A model generated the notes under the pieces. That model was not told where the DNA came from and did no database searches. It saw only the letters and a program-made list of their open reading frames with translations. Below, one piece after another: positions 12,181-23,983 of a stretch of 64,000 nucleotides of DNA. Source of the DNA: Voacanga thouarsii (lineage: Eukaryota; Streptophyta; Magnoliopsida; Gentianales; Apocynaceae); NCBI GenBank assembly GCA_026120185.1, contig JANUWF010002342.1, positions 4,097,001 through 4,161,000 of the forward strand, in the 5' to 3' direction. A program made the position numbers and the translations under genes. Each line of letters begins with the position of its first letter. Within the stretch, counting starts at the first letter, position 1.

Positions 12181-13396
12181 TGTTAAAATTCATGAACTCC
12201 TAAACGTGAAAAACATCCACGAATCCCTTCCGAGGACCCAAACCAAAAGATTAAGGTCGATCTAGAGGTTACAAAATTACCTCTATATCACCATAAGCAA
12301 GACCTCTACTTGCAGATTTCCAGACATATGTGCACTTCGAACGATCAACAGATACTGCAATGTGCGAACGTCCTCTATCGGATACATACGGCGAAACCAG
12401 CTCGTTACCCGAAAGTGCCAGCGCCTAAGGTTTTGAGAGGCTTAATTTTTCTCATTATGGAGGCATGAATATTTTTACGAGAAGTCTCTAACAAGAAGAC
12501 GACTAGGGTTTTCTTTTTAAACCTACACAAACTTCTTGGAGTCTAACTCTCATAATATCTTATTATATTTTATTTTAAATTCAAATTAAATTAAAAGTGA
12601 TATGATAAGATTCTGCCATTATCTCAGTAATTTAACTAATTAATTTACTTAGTTAGACTTTTATAATCTGGACATCCTCCAGATACATCGAATGCTGACA
12701 TATTTTTAGATTCATTGTATCTAGTTATTTTTTTAGGTTTGATTAACCTAGACATATTTTCAAATACATTGAACTTGGTTATCAGAAAAATAACCTAACG
12801 TGTTCGTTTAATGTGTGACCTTATAAGTTCATTTAACACTGTGAGTGTGCCCAAATCACATTTAAAAAGCCCACAAGTTATAAGCAGTTTCTAGCAAAAT
12901 ATTATAACTATCCAGGTTAAATGAAGATAAGTGATCTATTTGAATTAAACCATAACTTTATATTTAGTCCTTTTGTCACACGATATCTAGATTAAGTATA
13001 ATGCACGGAGCATGTCATCCTTATTAAGCTTAATCAACTATTTCTTGATCTTATAGTAGACTGTGCAAACAAATGATATCAATATCTCAAATTGATATAT
13101 TTGAGCACAACCATACATTTTAACAGTCTAACTTATCAAGTGATCCATGGACATCTCTCTCAAAATTGAGAAGGACAAATTCCTTTACTATCAATCATAT
13201 TCCTCTCCCTGGTTTATTCTATATCCAACAGTGATCTAATTTATTATTTGGTTAAAGACAACTTTAAACAATGTCCAGATATAGAATTTATCAAGTAGGA
13301 AACTCTGATGAATTCAGGTCAAAGAACTTCTAATATCATTATGGCTAGAAAGTACTTATGACATGTACTATGATGTACTCTCACAGTGGGTCATAT
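12181..13396 (-). mobile_element. Solo LTR E (Ty1/copia, minus strand), first plus-strand part
   Basis: On the minus strand the LTR starts at 23888 with TGTTAGGGATGTGCCC, a form common to plant copia LTRs, and ends here at 12181 with GAATTTTAACA. The other part is 23580-23888. The flanking duplications TATGT (12176-12180) and TGTGT (23889-23893) differ at one base. Total length without its insert is about 1520 bp. No internal coding domain is present, so it is a solo LTR sitting inside solo LTR B. Confidence 0.8.
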
Positions 13397-13470
13397 TGAT
13401 AGGGCCTAAATTAGTCATATATTTCCTAGATATTTGAGGCTATTTTGTGATTATTTTGTACAATAACTAG
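13397..13470 (+). mobile_element. Solo LTR D (gypsy), left part
   Basis: It starts TGATAGGGCCTAAATTAG. Element C cuts it after 74 bp, and it resumes at 22097. Its target duplications are CATAT (13392-13396) and CATGT (23580-23584), placing it inside E. It belongs to the same LTR family as B and C. Confidence 0.85.
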
Positions 13471-14321
13471 TGATGCGTCCAGACTTGGGTATAAAAATCA
13501 TACAAAACTAAGCACATTCCCAATAAAGTTCAAATTAAAATGTTAAACCAAAATCACACATATGAATAAGTATACTCATCATTAACTAAGCATAGGGTTA
13601 AAACGAGTGTCAATCCTCAAGGAACAAGTAGACATTAATTACCCTTCTTTCATTGTTTAACCGACTCGATAAAGTAAAAAATAAATAAAAAGAAAAATTA
13701 AAAAGAAAAGAAAAATATGTATATGTCAAGGATGTAGATTTATGTAACTCAAGCCATTGTTTAGACAAATATGATCTTAAAGAACTTAACCATTATCATA
13801 ACCAATTATTCTCTTGGCACCATAAAGGATGAAGGTAAACACTTTGATGGTCAATCCATGAAATCACTATCTTTTAGATAAATTAGAATCACTTGGTCCG
13901 TCTCAACTAATTCACCCAAAAGATGCATTAAACACAATCCTTAATTAAATTCCCTTGGTCTCGGCGAATTTAGAGCATAAAATTAATCAATGAACCCTTG
14001 GTCTCGGAAGACATCAACTAACCTTCAATTACCAGTTCTTAAACAATTAACCCCCTTTGGTTAAGCAAGTCAATTGCCAACAGAATATGAAATTAATAAA
14101 TCGAAACACCCATCAACCCCCTTTGGTCCAGCAAGTTAATGGATAGAATCAACTAACTAATCTCGTAATAAGTATAAGTAATTGAATACCAAGAATAATA
14201 ACCAATTAACCAAAAGATCAAATAACTCTAGAAATCATGAATATCTAAAACAATGTTGAATTACAATAAAACAATTAACATATCATTGTTCAAGAAAAAA
14301 AAAAACAAAGTAAAAGAAAGA

Positions 14322-14334
14322 ACTCGTAGACAAG
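14322..14334 (-). promoter_or_regulatory. Conserved LTR motif CTTGTCTACGAGT
   Basis: The same motif or a close variant lies 125-165 bp downstream of the TATA box in every related LTR here: 10391-10403, about 31094-31106, 11373-11385, 21508-21520 (minus), 22714-22726 and 36863-36875. A T-rich stretch follows in each. Function is unknown; position suggests the R or U5 part of the transcript. Confidence 0.55.
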
Positions 14335-14459
14335 CCTCCTTCTTCTTCCTTTGAAGACCTTCTTGTACAACCTTCTTTGAACTTGAAGAATTCCTCCTTA
14401 GACTGAGTGATTTTCTATGATGATCAATGAATTCCCCCATTTTTCCTTGTGTTATCCAT

Positions 14460-14468
14460 CTATTTATA
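14460..14468 (-). promoter_or_regulatory. TATA box in element C 3' LTR
   Basis: TATAAATAG on the minus strand, matched at 21643-21651 in the 5' LTR and preceded by CTTAAGCC in both copies. It is the likely core promoter of the element. Confidence 0.65.
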
Positions 14469-14915
14469 GGCTTAAGAGGTGCTTAAACTCGTAGGCACTA
14501 AGTTCTTGGTGAGTAGAAGTTGGGAACTACTAAAACTATTCAGATTTCCAAAAACGCATAGAAAGATCGCAGCACCGCCTCAAGGACAAACCACACCCGG
14601 CGCCGCCTTGGTCCTTCGGAGCCGGCGGCGCTGTCTGTGTTCTGTTTCTCCACTCGTCCGTCGATTTTTCTCCGAATTGTTCGCATATGTTCCAAAATGC
14701 AGCCGACGCCGGTTCCAGCCTTACAGCCGGCGCCGCCTCAGCTCTGTTTCGCGACGGTTTTGTTTTATTTTACCCAAAATCCTGAGATAATGACCAAAAT
14801 ACCTTTCCAAGGGTAAAATCTCAAATATGAAAGAATATGACTAGTTATTTCACTAAATGTATTACAAAAGAGCCTCAAATAACTAAGCAAAGTATAACCA
14901 ATTTAGCCCCTATCA

Positions 14916-14932
14916 CATTTCCCCACACTTAA
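14916..14932 (-). promoter_or_regulatory. Polypurine tract of element C
   Basis: On the minus strand AAGTGTGGGGAAATG directly precedes the 3' LTR. The AAGTGTGGGG core is typical of Athila/Tat-type gypsy elements and also occurs before element A's 3' LTR. A second copy on the minus strand at about 16452-16468 (AAGTGTGGGGGAG) lies 1.5 kb upstream. Confidence 0.75.
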
Positions 14933-16786
14933 CTCTTTGCTTGTCCTCAAGCAAAGTATCAAGAACAAGTAGGAAAAACACAAGGTTTTAATCACTCAAT
15001 CAATTCCAAAACCATATCTTCAATGTTTTCTTTATTTATGAACATAAAACATATGATACTAAATCTTTCACAGCTAATACAAGACTTGTGTAGTGATAAA
15101 TGACTTAGTAGAACCATATCAATACTTTACAATATTCTCAAACCATTGGAAAGAAGTCAGTTTAAAAAGAGTATGCATTCCATATGCTTACTTTTCATAC
15201 ACTCTCTCCACTAATCTGAGACATATCATGATTCTACTTAGATCAAGTAGGACTTTTAAGCTTGTAATGTAAAGCTAAAGGTTTGTAATATGGCTTAGCA
15301 AACGAAGGATATAGGAACATCAAAAGTCAAAGAAAATTGAGAGTAAGCAAGAAAAGGGTAACCAAAATAAACCTATAATTCCCAACTCTTTTTGCTCTCC
15401 TATTCCAAGAATCAATCAAACCATAACCTTATATAACAACCCTTATATATTTTAAGCAAATCCTGCATTGTTCTTTTTTTTTTTTTTCTTTTTCACCTCT
15501 TCTTATCATCAACTCTTTTCCTCACAAGATCACTTAATTTTCTAGCAATGGTGTCAAGTGTTTTATATGAACTTACTTTTACAGTTCACTCACCATCCTT
15601 TTTGTGATCTTTTCGCTCTTCTTTTTTTTTTTTTTTTTCCAATTCTCTTTCAATTCTCTCTTCTTTTACTCCTCTTTTATTTTCACTGCTACTGTTCTTT
15701 TCTTTTTCATTCACTTTTCTTTCTAGCAACTTGTTGTTTTCTCTTTTCACTTCCTCTCGTTTCTTTTCTTCTTTCTCATCTTTTTCAGCTCAACATTCTT
15801 TTCTTTCTCGATTGTTTCAACTTCTTCCTTCCATTCCCCTTCCTTTCTTTTCCTAGCTCCACTTGTAATTGATCCATGATTGAAAGTAACAAGTCATGAT
15901 CTCCATCCCTGCATTTTTTTCCAACATATATATACTTTCATTCTTCAAGAGCATAAAGATTTGGAAATTATACAAACTCTTAGTATAAGTAATGGACAAA
16001 ATATCGTGATGGGTTTTAAAGAAAAAAATCTCCAATTTAGGCTCAAAATAGGCACTAGGGATAATATAACAATAGGTAGGCTTGAAAAGCTCAAACTATC
16101 CAAAGAAGGTCTATTACCGTCATCCCTAAGTTAAATCATGAATGTCTTTCGTATTTTGCCTCGAGAGGTATTTAAGTAAGTTCTAGAATATTCCTTGAAT
16201 TTTAGAGAAAAACAGGTTTAAGAATCATGCACAGCATTTGATCAAGAACTACTTTGTCCAAGTGAGTGGAAAAAATCATGCATAAGCCATAAATGATCTA
16301 GAACATATGCTCTATAATCTATCATAAAGACATGCACTAAAAAAAAAAATAAAATACAGCTTGAAATCTCCAGAAAATCAGAAATTGGTGAAAATTTTTG
16401 AAAAATCCCACTCCCAAGAATATGTATAGAAGAATTGTCAATCAAACCACTCCCCCACACTTAAACTAGACATTGTCCTCAATGGCCAAATAAATATAAC
16501 CAAAACAACCAATACCATAGGACCAAACAAAATAAAGGAGAAGAGATAGGGAAAACAAACTTCCATTCATTGTGGCGTACAAGAACTGAATGCGTGAAAA
16601 GGGAGGCAGCATCAAAGTACCTAAAAAAATACAAAAGAAAATACCAAAGCATAACAACTAGAAAAGAAAATAAAGCAAAGACAAACGAAATATAAATATA
16701 ACGAAAGGAAAGCCAAACTAACTAAAACAAAAACATGAAAAGAGAAAGGAAACAAAAAAAAAAAAAAAAAGAGCAAGAACGCATCA
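14933..16786 (-). other. Element C 3' non-coding region
   Basis: No domain was recognised between the Transposase_32 ORF and the polypurine tract. It contains a long pyrimidine-rich stretch on the plus strand at about 15470-15850 (GA-rich on the element's own strand) and an internal polypurine-tract-like sequence near 16452-16468. Long reading frames here, such as 15558-15872, are low-complexity Phe/Leu/Ser runs and not genes. Confidence 0.6.
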
Positions 16787-17992
16787 TCAATCCTCCACAG
16801 CATCATCATCCTCATCCTCCTCCTCATCAGTGAGTGTAGAGGGGCTTGCACCATCATGTGGCCTAGAAGGATGCTGTCTCAACTCAATCAACTGCTGCTC
16901 CATGGTAGCTTGCCGTCATACCATATCTTTCATAGTACTCTGCAAGCGTAGGAGCACCTCCATTTGCTGGTCGAGGCACCCTAGTACGGTGGTCTCAAAG
17001 TTAATCCGGGAGTGGGACTGAGAATGGCCAGCTCTAGCACGTGCCGGTGGTGGTGGCTATTCCTCCTCCAATGTAGGTGGCCTTTCCTGACCGGGATGTT
17101 GGACCTCGAAGGGAGTGAGCCATTTCTTCAACTCCGAGCTGTATTTATATCCGCAACTCATAAGAGTGTGCTCAGTGACCATATCGTGCTCAGTGGTAGC
17201 CTCCATGAGTTCTCCCTCAAGACTCACCCCAAAGTCCTTTAGAATCTTCATTATAACCAAGGGAAAAACAAAGGCTTTTGTGGAGAGACAGTGATGAACA
17301 ACCTCCCTAATAGATTGGATGATCAAAGGAGCAAAAGGGATAGGTAATGTGTTCATCATCTGGTGCAGAATATAAGTGTCAATAAGCCTTCATTGAAACT
17401 ATTAGCACGAGGAACAACATTAAACCCAAACATGTACACCAGCGCGTGAAAGTTAGCTGCCAAGTCATTGTTGGAATAGAAACTGTTAGCTTGGAAGGCA
17501 TTATGCTTATATAAGCCTAGGGTTGCTCGCGTCCCCCTAACATCCCAATTCGGGTCCGAAAGAATCTTTTGATTATTCACATCAATCCCTTGCCAATATC
17601 ATTGTCAAAAACCTGGAGGAGGTGAGCTAATTGGTTTTAAGTGATGACAATAGGAACTCCTTTCACTGCGGAAGATGTTTATTACCCTTGTCCGTCATAT
17701 TAGCCTAGAATTCCTTGACAAGCACGGGACAAAACTTCCCTTTCAATTGTACTATGGATCCCCAACCTAATCGTCTAAACATCATTCCTAATTTAAGTGC
17801 CTGGTCTAAGGTGGGGGAGAAAGTACGCTCAACAATAATCTTGTTTGAAGCTTTCCGACTATACCATTCCTCACAAGAGGCATCGACAAACTCAGTAGGT
17901 CTAAGAGATAAGGGATCAACAGATGATGGAACTAAGGACGAGGAAGTTCTCGCCCTTTTAGATGGTTGACTCCTTGCTCTAGACATGGTCAC
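16787..17992 (-). pseudogene. Transposase_32 (PF20167)-like 'putative plant transposon protein'
   Basis: About 400 codons, broken into three frames, encode a protein like the plant transposon protein domain PF20167 found in Athila-type and other retroelements. From the N-terminus: a Ser/Arg-rich start (MSRARSQPSKRARTSSS), FVDASCEEWYSRKASNKIIV, then RRLGWGSIVQLKGKFCPVLV followed by KEF. In a second frame come SDPNWDVRGTRATLGLYKH, ANFHALVYMFGFNVVPRANS and then, after another shift, PFAPLIIQSIREVVHHCL and KAFVFPLVIMKILKDFGV. The C-terminus is acidic (DEEEDEDDDAVED) and ends at 16787. Stops after VLVKEF and the shifts make it inactive. The biochemical role of this domain is not established, despite its name. 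Confidence 0.7.
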
Positions 17993-19029
17993 AGAAGGAA
18001 TGGAGTACTAAGAAGAGAGAACAGGTACGCTCAATCACTGAAGAGAGTATAGCTACCCCTACACAGATATATCTCAGCTTTCACACAACCCTTAATCAAG
18101 CTCACAATCCACAAACCACAACGTCTTCAATGTATATCAACTCCAACACCCAATTCAATCAATCACTTTCACCCAGTGCAACACAACCTGCACAATGCAT
18201 GTAAAAGTCCACTATAAAGTATAACTTGTGCTGATATCCTCAAAGCATGCTAGTAAATATGATCATGTGAATGAAGGCAATGGTATTATGTGATCAATAA
18301 TGCAGTTTCAATAGATTCAAGTGTCACCAATAACCATAATTCTAGCCCGAGCTATATGAATTCTTGAATGATAACAAGCATGAATCAAGTAATGCAGGCT
18401 CAATAACTCTTAAGGTAATCCAGTGAATGAAACTCAAGTAGGAATGCACAATCATAGAATATATAATTCCCAATTTTTGGCCAAAATCGTCCCTGTAATT
18501 AGAAAAAAAAATCAATTCCATCAATTTAACCGTAGGACTTAAATAAAAATCATACCTTTAGGCTCTTATATGCATGGGCAAGCAAAAGATGCAAGCTTTT
18601 TGCCAGAATCTACTCCCTTTACTTATGGATTGAATATGCTATTGTTGTGAAAAATCAAAGCTTTTGATGTGTTTGATCCGTAGGATCAATAAAAAAGAAG
18701 GTAAGAGATGTTATGGAAGTGTTTAGAAGTTAAAAAATCAAACTTTGGGCACTGATGGATATGAAGCAGGCACGGGCTTGAGAGGATTTGCGAGGGAGAA
18801 GGGAGGTTTTGAAGAAAAAGTGGCCAAAATGGCCCTTTAATTATGTTCCTCCCGACAGGAACCTGCGCCGGCCCGGATCTTGGAGCCGACGCCGGCTTTG
18901 TTCTGTCCGGTTAAAAAAAAAATTTAAATGAAAATGCAAAAACACACGGATGCTGAATAAAAATACTATAAATTAAAAATTATCCTTAACACAAAATGAA
19001 AAGTAAAGAAAAAAGAAAAGAACTGCTTC
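17993..19029 (-). other. Element C spacer between gag and the Transposase_32 ORF
   Basis: No protein was recognised. A short GC-rich block at about 18842-18906 contains GCCGGCGTCGGCTCC on the minus strand. This resembles the GC-rich block of the C LTR and stands out from its AT-rich surroundings. Confidence 0.45.
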
Positions 19030-20299
19030 AAGGTTTTCCACGGTTGTGATCCCGTGGATTTTCTTTCGTATTCCATGGTAGTGTTCCTGCTTGACGATCC
19101 CCCACGAGTTTGGCTAGTTGACCAATCTGGTTTTCTAACTTGCGCATGGAAGCCTCTAGGTTCCTTGTTGTCGCATCGACTCATTGAAACTTAGTCTCCG
19201 TGGTACCTACCAATTGGCCAATCAATTCTTCCACTGGTGGTTTTTAAGGTGCTGCCGTGTTGTTTATGGAGTTTGGATTCCTTTGGTTACCTCCAAAATT
19301 GAAAGAAGTTTGCCTAGGTGGATTCCCATTACTCCAAGAGAAATTAGGGTCATTTCTCCAGTCAGGATTATAAGTAGAGCTATATGGATTGTTACCTGGA
19401 CAGACATTACCTGCGAAGGCCGCTTGTTCTGAAGCTTCTTGGAGTGACCCCATTTTTTGGCATTCATGATTGGGGTGCCCTTCTCCACAGAAATCGCAGT
19501 TGATGTTTCACACTTGGCCTTGAGGCATCACCAACTGCTCCATCTTTTGAGTTAAGGCGTCTACCTTAGCCTCTAATGCTGCCACGGCATCCACTTTGTG
19601 TACTCATTGCACATAAGCCTTTAACCTTGCACTTCCCCAAGAAAAGTTATCAGAAGCTAAATTTTTAATAAGCTCAAATACCTATTTCAGGGTCTTATGG
19701 TTGATGGAACCCCTGCAGAAGAGTCCACCACTTGTCGTGTTGCAAACGTGAGGCCATTCAAGAAGATAAGCATTTGCATCCCCCTCGAATTTGTGGTGTG
19801 GTCATTTTCTTAACATTTCCTTAAATTTCTCCCAACTCTTATATAAGGGCTCAGAATCTAGTTGTTGGAAGGCGAAGATTTCATTCATAAGCTTGGCTGT
19901 CCTAGTTGGAGGGAAATATTTGGCCAAAAATTTTTCAACTAAGGCATTCCAAGTTGTGATGGAACCTGTAGGTAAAGAGTTTAACCACAATTTTGCTTTA
20001 TCTCTCAAGGAAAAGGGAAAAAGTCGTAATTTAATGGCATCTTTAGAAACACCATTCATCTTGAAGGTATCACAAATCTTAAGAAAACTGGCTAAGTGAG
20101 CATTGGGATCCTCTTCCGGTAACCCGTCAAATTGAACTATATTCTGCACCATTTGAATAATGTTGGGCTTTATTTCAAAATTGTTGGCGTTTACCTTAGG
20201 TCTAATGATACTCGAGCCTCTGCCAGAGATTGCGGGTTTCACAAAGTCGTCCATAACTCTCCTATCATTCCCAGCATTGTTCTGTTGAGCACCATCCAT
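19030..20299 (-). pseudogene. Element C gag (Retrotrans_gag, CCHC knuckle)
   Basis: The 165-residue N-terminal piece (20299-19802) starts MDGAQQNNAGNDRR and holds the gypsy gag core, with FLKICDTFKMNGVSKDAIKL, LRDKAKLWLNSLPTGSITTW and EKFLAKYFPP. This matches the retrotransposon gag family PF03732. A stop follows, then remnants in the same direction lead to a CCHC knuckle CDFCGEGHPNHEC (about 19496-19458). Next come a Pro/Asn-rich segment with SSTYNPDWRNDPNFSW and a C-terminal ENQIGQLAKLVGDRQAGTLP near 19080-19130. At least four stops interrupt it. Gag would package the element's RNA and is the only structural protein C encodes. Confidence 0.88.
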
Positions 20300-20673
20300 C
20301 TCGACAATCAGATTCCTTTGAATTGTTCAGTGAATTCTTGATAACGTCCTCTCGATTTCAGGGTCAAAATCGACTATCTCATCATTGGATTTTTAGGTCA
20401 TGTACCAAAGGTAATACCTAAGAAAACAAGAAGTAAGTTTAGAGATATAATTAATGGTTAAAATAACACAAATACAAGGTTACAAAGTTAGTAATTCAAA
20501 CTCAGTCTAAGTTAGTTGGTTAAGTTAGGTTAGGTTACAAGGTTATACAAGAATACACGAAATACAAAAGATAGCACCATTTTGCAGAAAGAACAAATAT
20601 ACATATTTACCTATTGACATATTTACATATTTATATGGTTAAATCAACAAAATCTAAGTTTTCATGCTATTGT

Positions 20674-20691
20674 TCCCCGGCAACGGCGCCA
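20674..20691 (-). promoter_or_regulatory. Primer-binding site of element C
   Basis: TGGCGCCGTTGCCGGGGA on the minus strand starts six bases after the 5' LTR end. This site is the usual one for Athila/Tat-type plant gypsy elements, where a tRNA 3' end primes minus-strand DNA. Confidence 0.88.
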
Positions 20692-20697
20692 AAAACT

Positions 20698-22096
20698 TGA
20701 TGCGTCCAGACTTGGGTATAAAAATCATACAAAACCAAGCACATTCCCAATCAAGTTCAAATTAAAATGCTAAACCCAAATCACACATATGAGCAAGCGT
20801 ACTCATGATTAACTGAGCATAGGGTTAAAACGAGTGTCAATTCTCAAGGAACAAGTAGACATTAATTACCCTTCTTTTATTGTTTAACCAACTCGATAAA
20901 GTGAAAAAAAAAATAAAAAGAAAAATTAAAAAGAAAAGAAAAATATGTATATGTCAAGGATGTAGATTTATGTAACTCAAGCCATTATTTAGACAAATAT
21001 GATCTTAAAGAACTTAACCATTATCATAACCAATCATTTTCTTGACACCATGAAGGATGAATGTAGACTCACTTTGATGGTCTATCCATGAAATTACTAT
21101 CTTTTAGATAAATTAGAATCACTTGGTTTGTCTCAACTAATTCATCCAAAAGACGCATTAAATATAATCGTTAATTAAATTCCCTTGGTCTCGGAAGACA
21201 TCAACTAACCTTCAATTACCAGTTCTTAAACAATTAACCCCCTTTGGTCCAGCAAGTCAATTACCAACAGAATATGAAATTAATAAATTGAAACACCCAT
21301 CAACCCCCTTTGGTCCAACAAGTTAATGGATAGAATCAACTAACTAATCTCGTAATAAGCATAAGTAATTGAATACCAAGAATAATAACCAATTAATCAA
21401 AAGATCAAATAACTCTAGAAATCATGAATATCTAAAATAATGTTGAATTACAATAAAACAATTAATATATCATTATTCAAGAAAAAGAAAACAAAGTAAA
21501 AGAAAGAACTCATAGACAAGCCTCCTTCTTCTTCCTTTGAAGACCTTATACAATCCTCCTTGAACTTGAAGAATTCCTCCTTGGACTGAGTGATTTTCTA
21601 TGACGATCAATGAATTCTCCCCTTTTTCCTTGTGTTATCCATCTATTTATAGGCTTAAGAGGTGCTTAAACTCGTAGGTATCAAGTTCTTGGCCGAGTAG
21701 AAGTTGGGAACTGCTAAAACTATTCAGATTTCTAAAAACGCATAGAAAGATCGCAGCACCGCCTCAAGGACAAACCACACCCAGCGCCGCCTTGGTCCTT
21801 CGGAGCCGGCGTTGCCTGTGTTCTGTTTCTCTACTCGTCCGCCGATTTTTCTCCAAATTGTGCGCATATGTTCCAGAATGCAGCCGGCGTCGGTTCCAGC
21901 CTTACAGCCGGTGCCGCCTCAGCTCTGTTTTGCGACGGTTTTACTTTGTTTTACCCAAAATCCTGAGATAATGACCAAAATACCTTTCCAAGGATAAAAT
22001 CTCAAATATGAAAGAATATGACTAGTTATTTCACAAAATGTATTACAAAAGAGCCTCAAATAACTAAGCAAAGTATAATCAATTTAGCCCCTATCA
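20698..22096 (-). repeat. Element C 5' LTR (1399 bp)
   Basis: It aligns along its whole length with 13471-14915, with roughly 15 mismatches in the first 220 bases by eye. It lacks 43 bp that the 3' LTR keeps between two copies of CCCTTGGTCTCGG. It carries TATAAATAG at 21651-21643 and CTTGTCTATGAGT at 21520-21508. Confidence 0.92.
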
Positions 22097-23579
22097 ACTG
22101 GTCATATTCCTTCATATTTGAAATTTTACCATTAGAAAGGTATTTTGTGCATTGTTTTAGATTTTAGGAGTAAAATAAGGCAAAACCTGTCGCTAAACAG
22201 AGTAGAAGCGGCACTGGCCAGGACAAGGGAATTGGTGCTGGCCACGTACTACTGGCACGCACTTCGAAGCGATAAAAAATCACTGAAACTAGAACTGAAC
22301 AAAACAGAACTGGCGTTGGTTGGGAGCTTAGATGTGGCACCGACTGCAGTCTGGAAGGGTTGGAGCAAAAAAAAAAAAAAAAAATCGACGAACGAATAAA
22401 AGAACAAGCCACAACCGATGCCAGCCCTAAGCAGGACAGGCGGCGCCACCTGTGCACTACCACAAAGGTAGTGCCTCGATTTTTGTGTGCATTTTTTTGG
22501 CATTTTGTAGTGTTTTAGTATTTTTCTACTTCTAGTTGACCAGAAACCCTAGAGGAATGATTTTATACACTTCTAAAGCCTTTAAATAGAGGGAAAACAC
22601 AAGGAAAATGAGGGGATTCACGGATCAAAATAGAAAATCACTCAAATTAAAGGAGGAATTCTTCAAATCAAGAAGGATTGTACAAAAGGGTCTACGAAGG
22701 AAGAAGAAGAAGGCTTGTCTATGAGTACTTTTTTTTTTTTTTTACTTTGTTTTCTTTTCTTGAACAATGATGTATTAATTATTTTATTATAAGTTGACAT
22801 TGTTTTAGGTATTTATGATTTTTAGAGTTACTATGATCTTTTGATTAATTGATTATTATTCTTGGTATTTAATTACTTGTGCTAATTACGAGATTAGTTG
22901 GTTGTTTCTTCCCATTAACTTGCTTGGAAAAGGGATTGATGGTGGTCTCAATTCATTAATTTCATATTTGTTGTCTCTTAACTTTCTTGGAAAAAAGGTT
23001 AATTGCTAATAATTGGGTAATTAAAGGTTAATTGATGTCTGCCAGAATATGGATTCATTGGTTAATTTCATATTTTAAGTTTGCCTGGATATGAAAATTT
23101 AATTAAGGATTGTGTTTAATGCATCTTTTGGGTGAATTAGTTGAGACATGATATGTAATGCTAATTTATCTAGAAGATAGTGATTTCATGGATTGGAAAA
23201 GGAGTGAATCTATCTTAATCCTTCATGATGCCAAGAGAATGATTAGTTATAATAATGATTGGGTACTTTAAGATCATATTTGTCAAAATAATGGTTTGAG
23301 TTACATAATTCTCCATCATTGACATATATATATTCTTTTACTTTATTTTATTTTATTTTTTATTCTTTTTCACTTTATTGAGTCGGTTAAACAATGAAAG
23401 AAAAGTGACTAATGCATACTTGTTCCTTAAGGATCGACACTCGTTTTAAACCCTATGCTATGCTTAATGATGAGTACGTTTGCTCATATGTGTAATTTGG
23501 GGTTAACGTTTTAATTTAAACTTGATTGGGTATATGCTTATTTTTATATGATATTTTATACCCAAATTCAAACACATCA
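22097..23579 (+). mobile_element. Solo LTR D (gypsy), right part
   Basis: It continues D after element C, starting with C's target duplication ACTGG and ending AACACATCA at 23579. It has a TATA-like TTTAAATAG (22581-22589), CTTGTCTATGAGT (22714-22726), and ends related to the C LTR, including a GC-rich block near 22200-22450. No primer-binding site follows, so D is a solo LTR of about 1552 bp. Confidence 0.85.
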
Positions 23580-23888
23580 CATGTCCAATACAATGTTCTC
23601 TAACATTTATTTATATTTTGACTAGATACCATATATATCCATGACCAATAAAATATAGCCATCAAGACACAAACATACTAATATTAATTTATTATTTTTT
23701 CACTAATAATAATCGATCATGGACAATTTATGAATAGTCATTATATTTGTTATATGGTTTTACTATCAAGTCACGTAGTTGATGACTACAAAACTAATGC
23801 ACTATTCATGGAAAGAAATGCCTCGTATTGTTACATAATATAACGACAATATTATAGGTACAAATTATTTTAGGGCACATCCCTAACA
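23580..23888 (-). mobile_element. Solo LTR E (copia), second plus-strand part
   Basis: It resumes after D and ends at 23888 with GCACATCCCTAACA, the reverse complement of a copia LTR start. Read across D, the phrase GTGGGTCATGTCC is restored, as expected for one continuous LTR. Confidence 0.8.
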
Positions 23889-23978
23889 TGTGTGGTTTTA
23901 GTGGTTAACATTTTAATTGAAACTTGATTGATTGTGGACTTTGTTGGTAATATTTTCTATACTAAAAAACACGTATCA
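23889..23978 (+). mobile_element. Solo LTR B, right end
   Basis: It ends ACACGTATCA at 23978 and is followed by the duplication GGGGG. The phrase GTTGGTAATATTTTC just before the end is shared with the ends of the A LTRs. Confidence 0.8.
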
Positions 23979-23983
23979 GGGGG

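Larger units (their letters stand above)
13471..14915 (-). repeat. Element C 3' LTR (1445 bp)
   Basis: On the minus strand it starts TGATAGGGGCTAAATTGG (from 14915) and ends GTCTGGACGCATCA at 13471. It carries TATAAATAG (14468-14460), the motif CTTGTCTACGAGT (14334-14322) and a GC-rich block at about 14570-14755. It keeps a 43-bp segment that the 5' LTR has lost. Confidence 0.92.
13471..22096 (-). mobile_element. Element C: full-length non-autonomous Ty3/gypsy element (gag plus Transposase_32 ORF)
   Basis: Two LTRs (20698-22096 as 5', 13471-14915 as 3' on the minus strand) flank an internal domain of about 5.8 kb with primer-binding site, gag remnant, a PF20167-like ORF and polypurine tract. 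Target duplications ACTAG (13466-13470) and ACTGG (22097-22101) differ at one base. There is no protease, reverse transcriptase, RNase H or integrase, so it needed enzymes from a partner element. It is the innermost and so the youngest layer of the nest. The primer-binding site sequence and gag fit the Athila/Tat group of gypsy elements. Confidence 0.9.

Noticed and set aside
15558..15872. 104-codon plus-strand ORF, Phe/Leu/Ser rich
   Set aside because: It is a translation of the pyrimidine-rich tract in element C's 3' non-coding region; low complexity, opposite to the element's coding strand.
16830..17242. Plus-strand ORFs of 63 and 76 codons
   Set aside because: Shadows of the Transposase_32 ORF, which reads on the minus strand and shows the family pattern.
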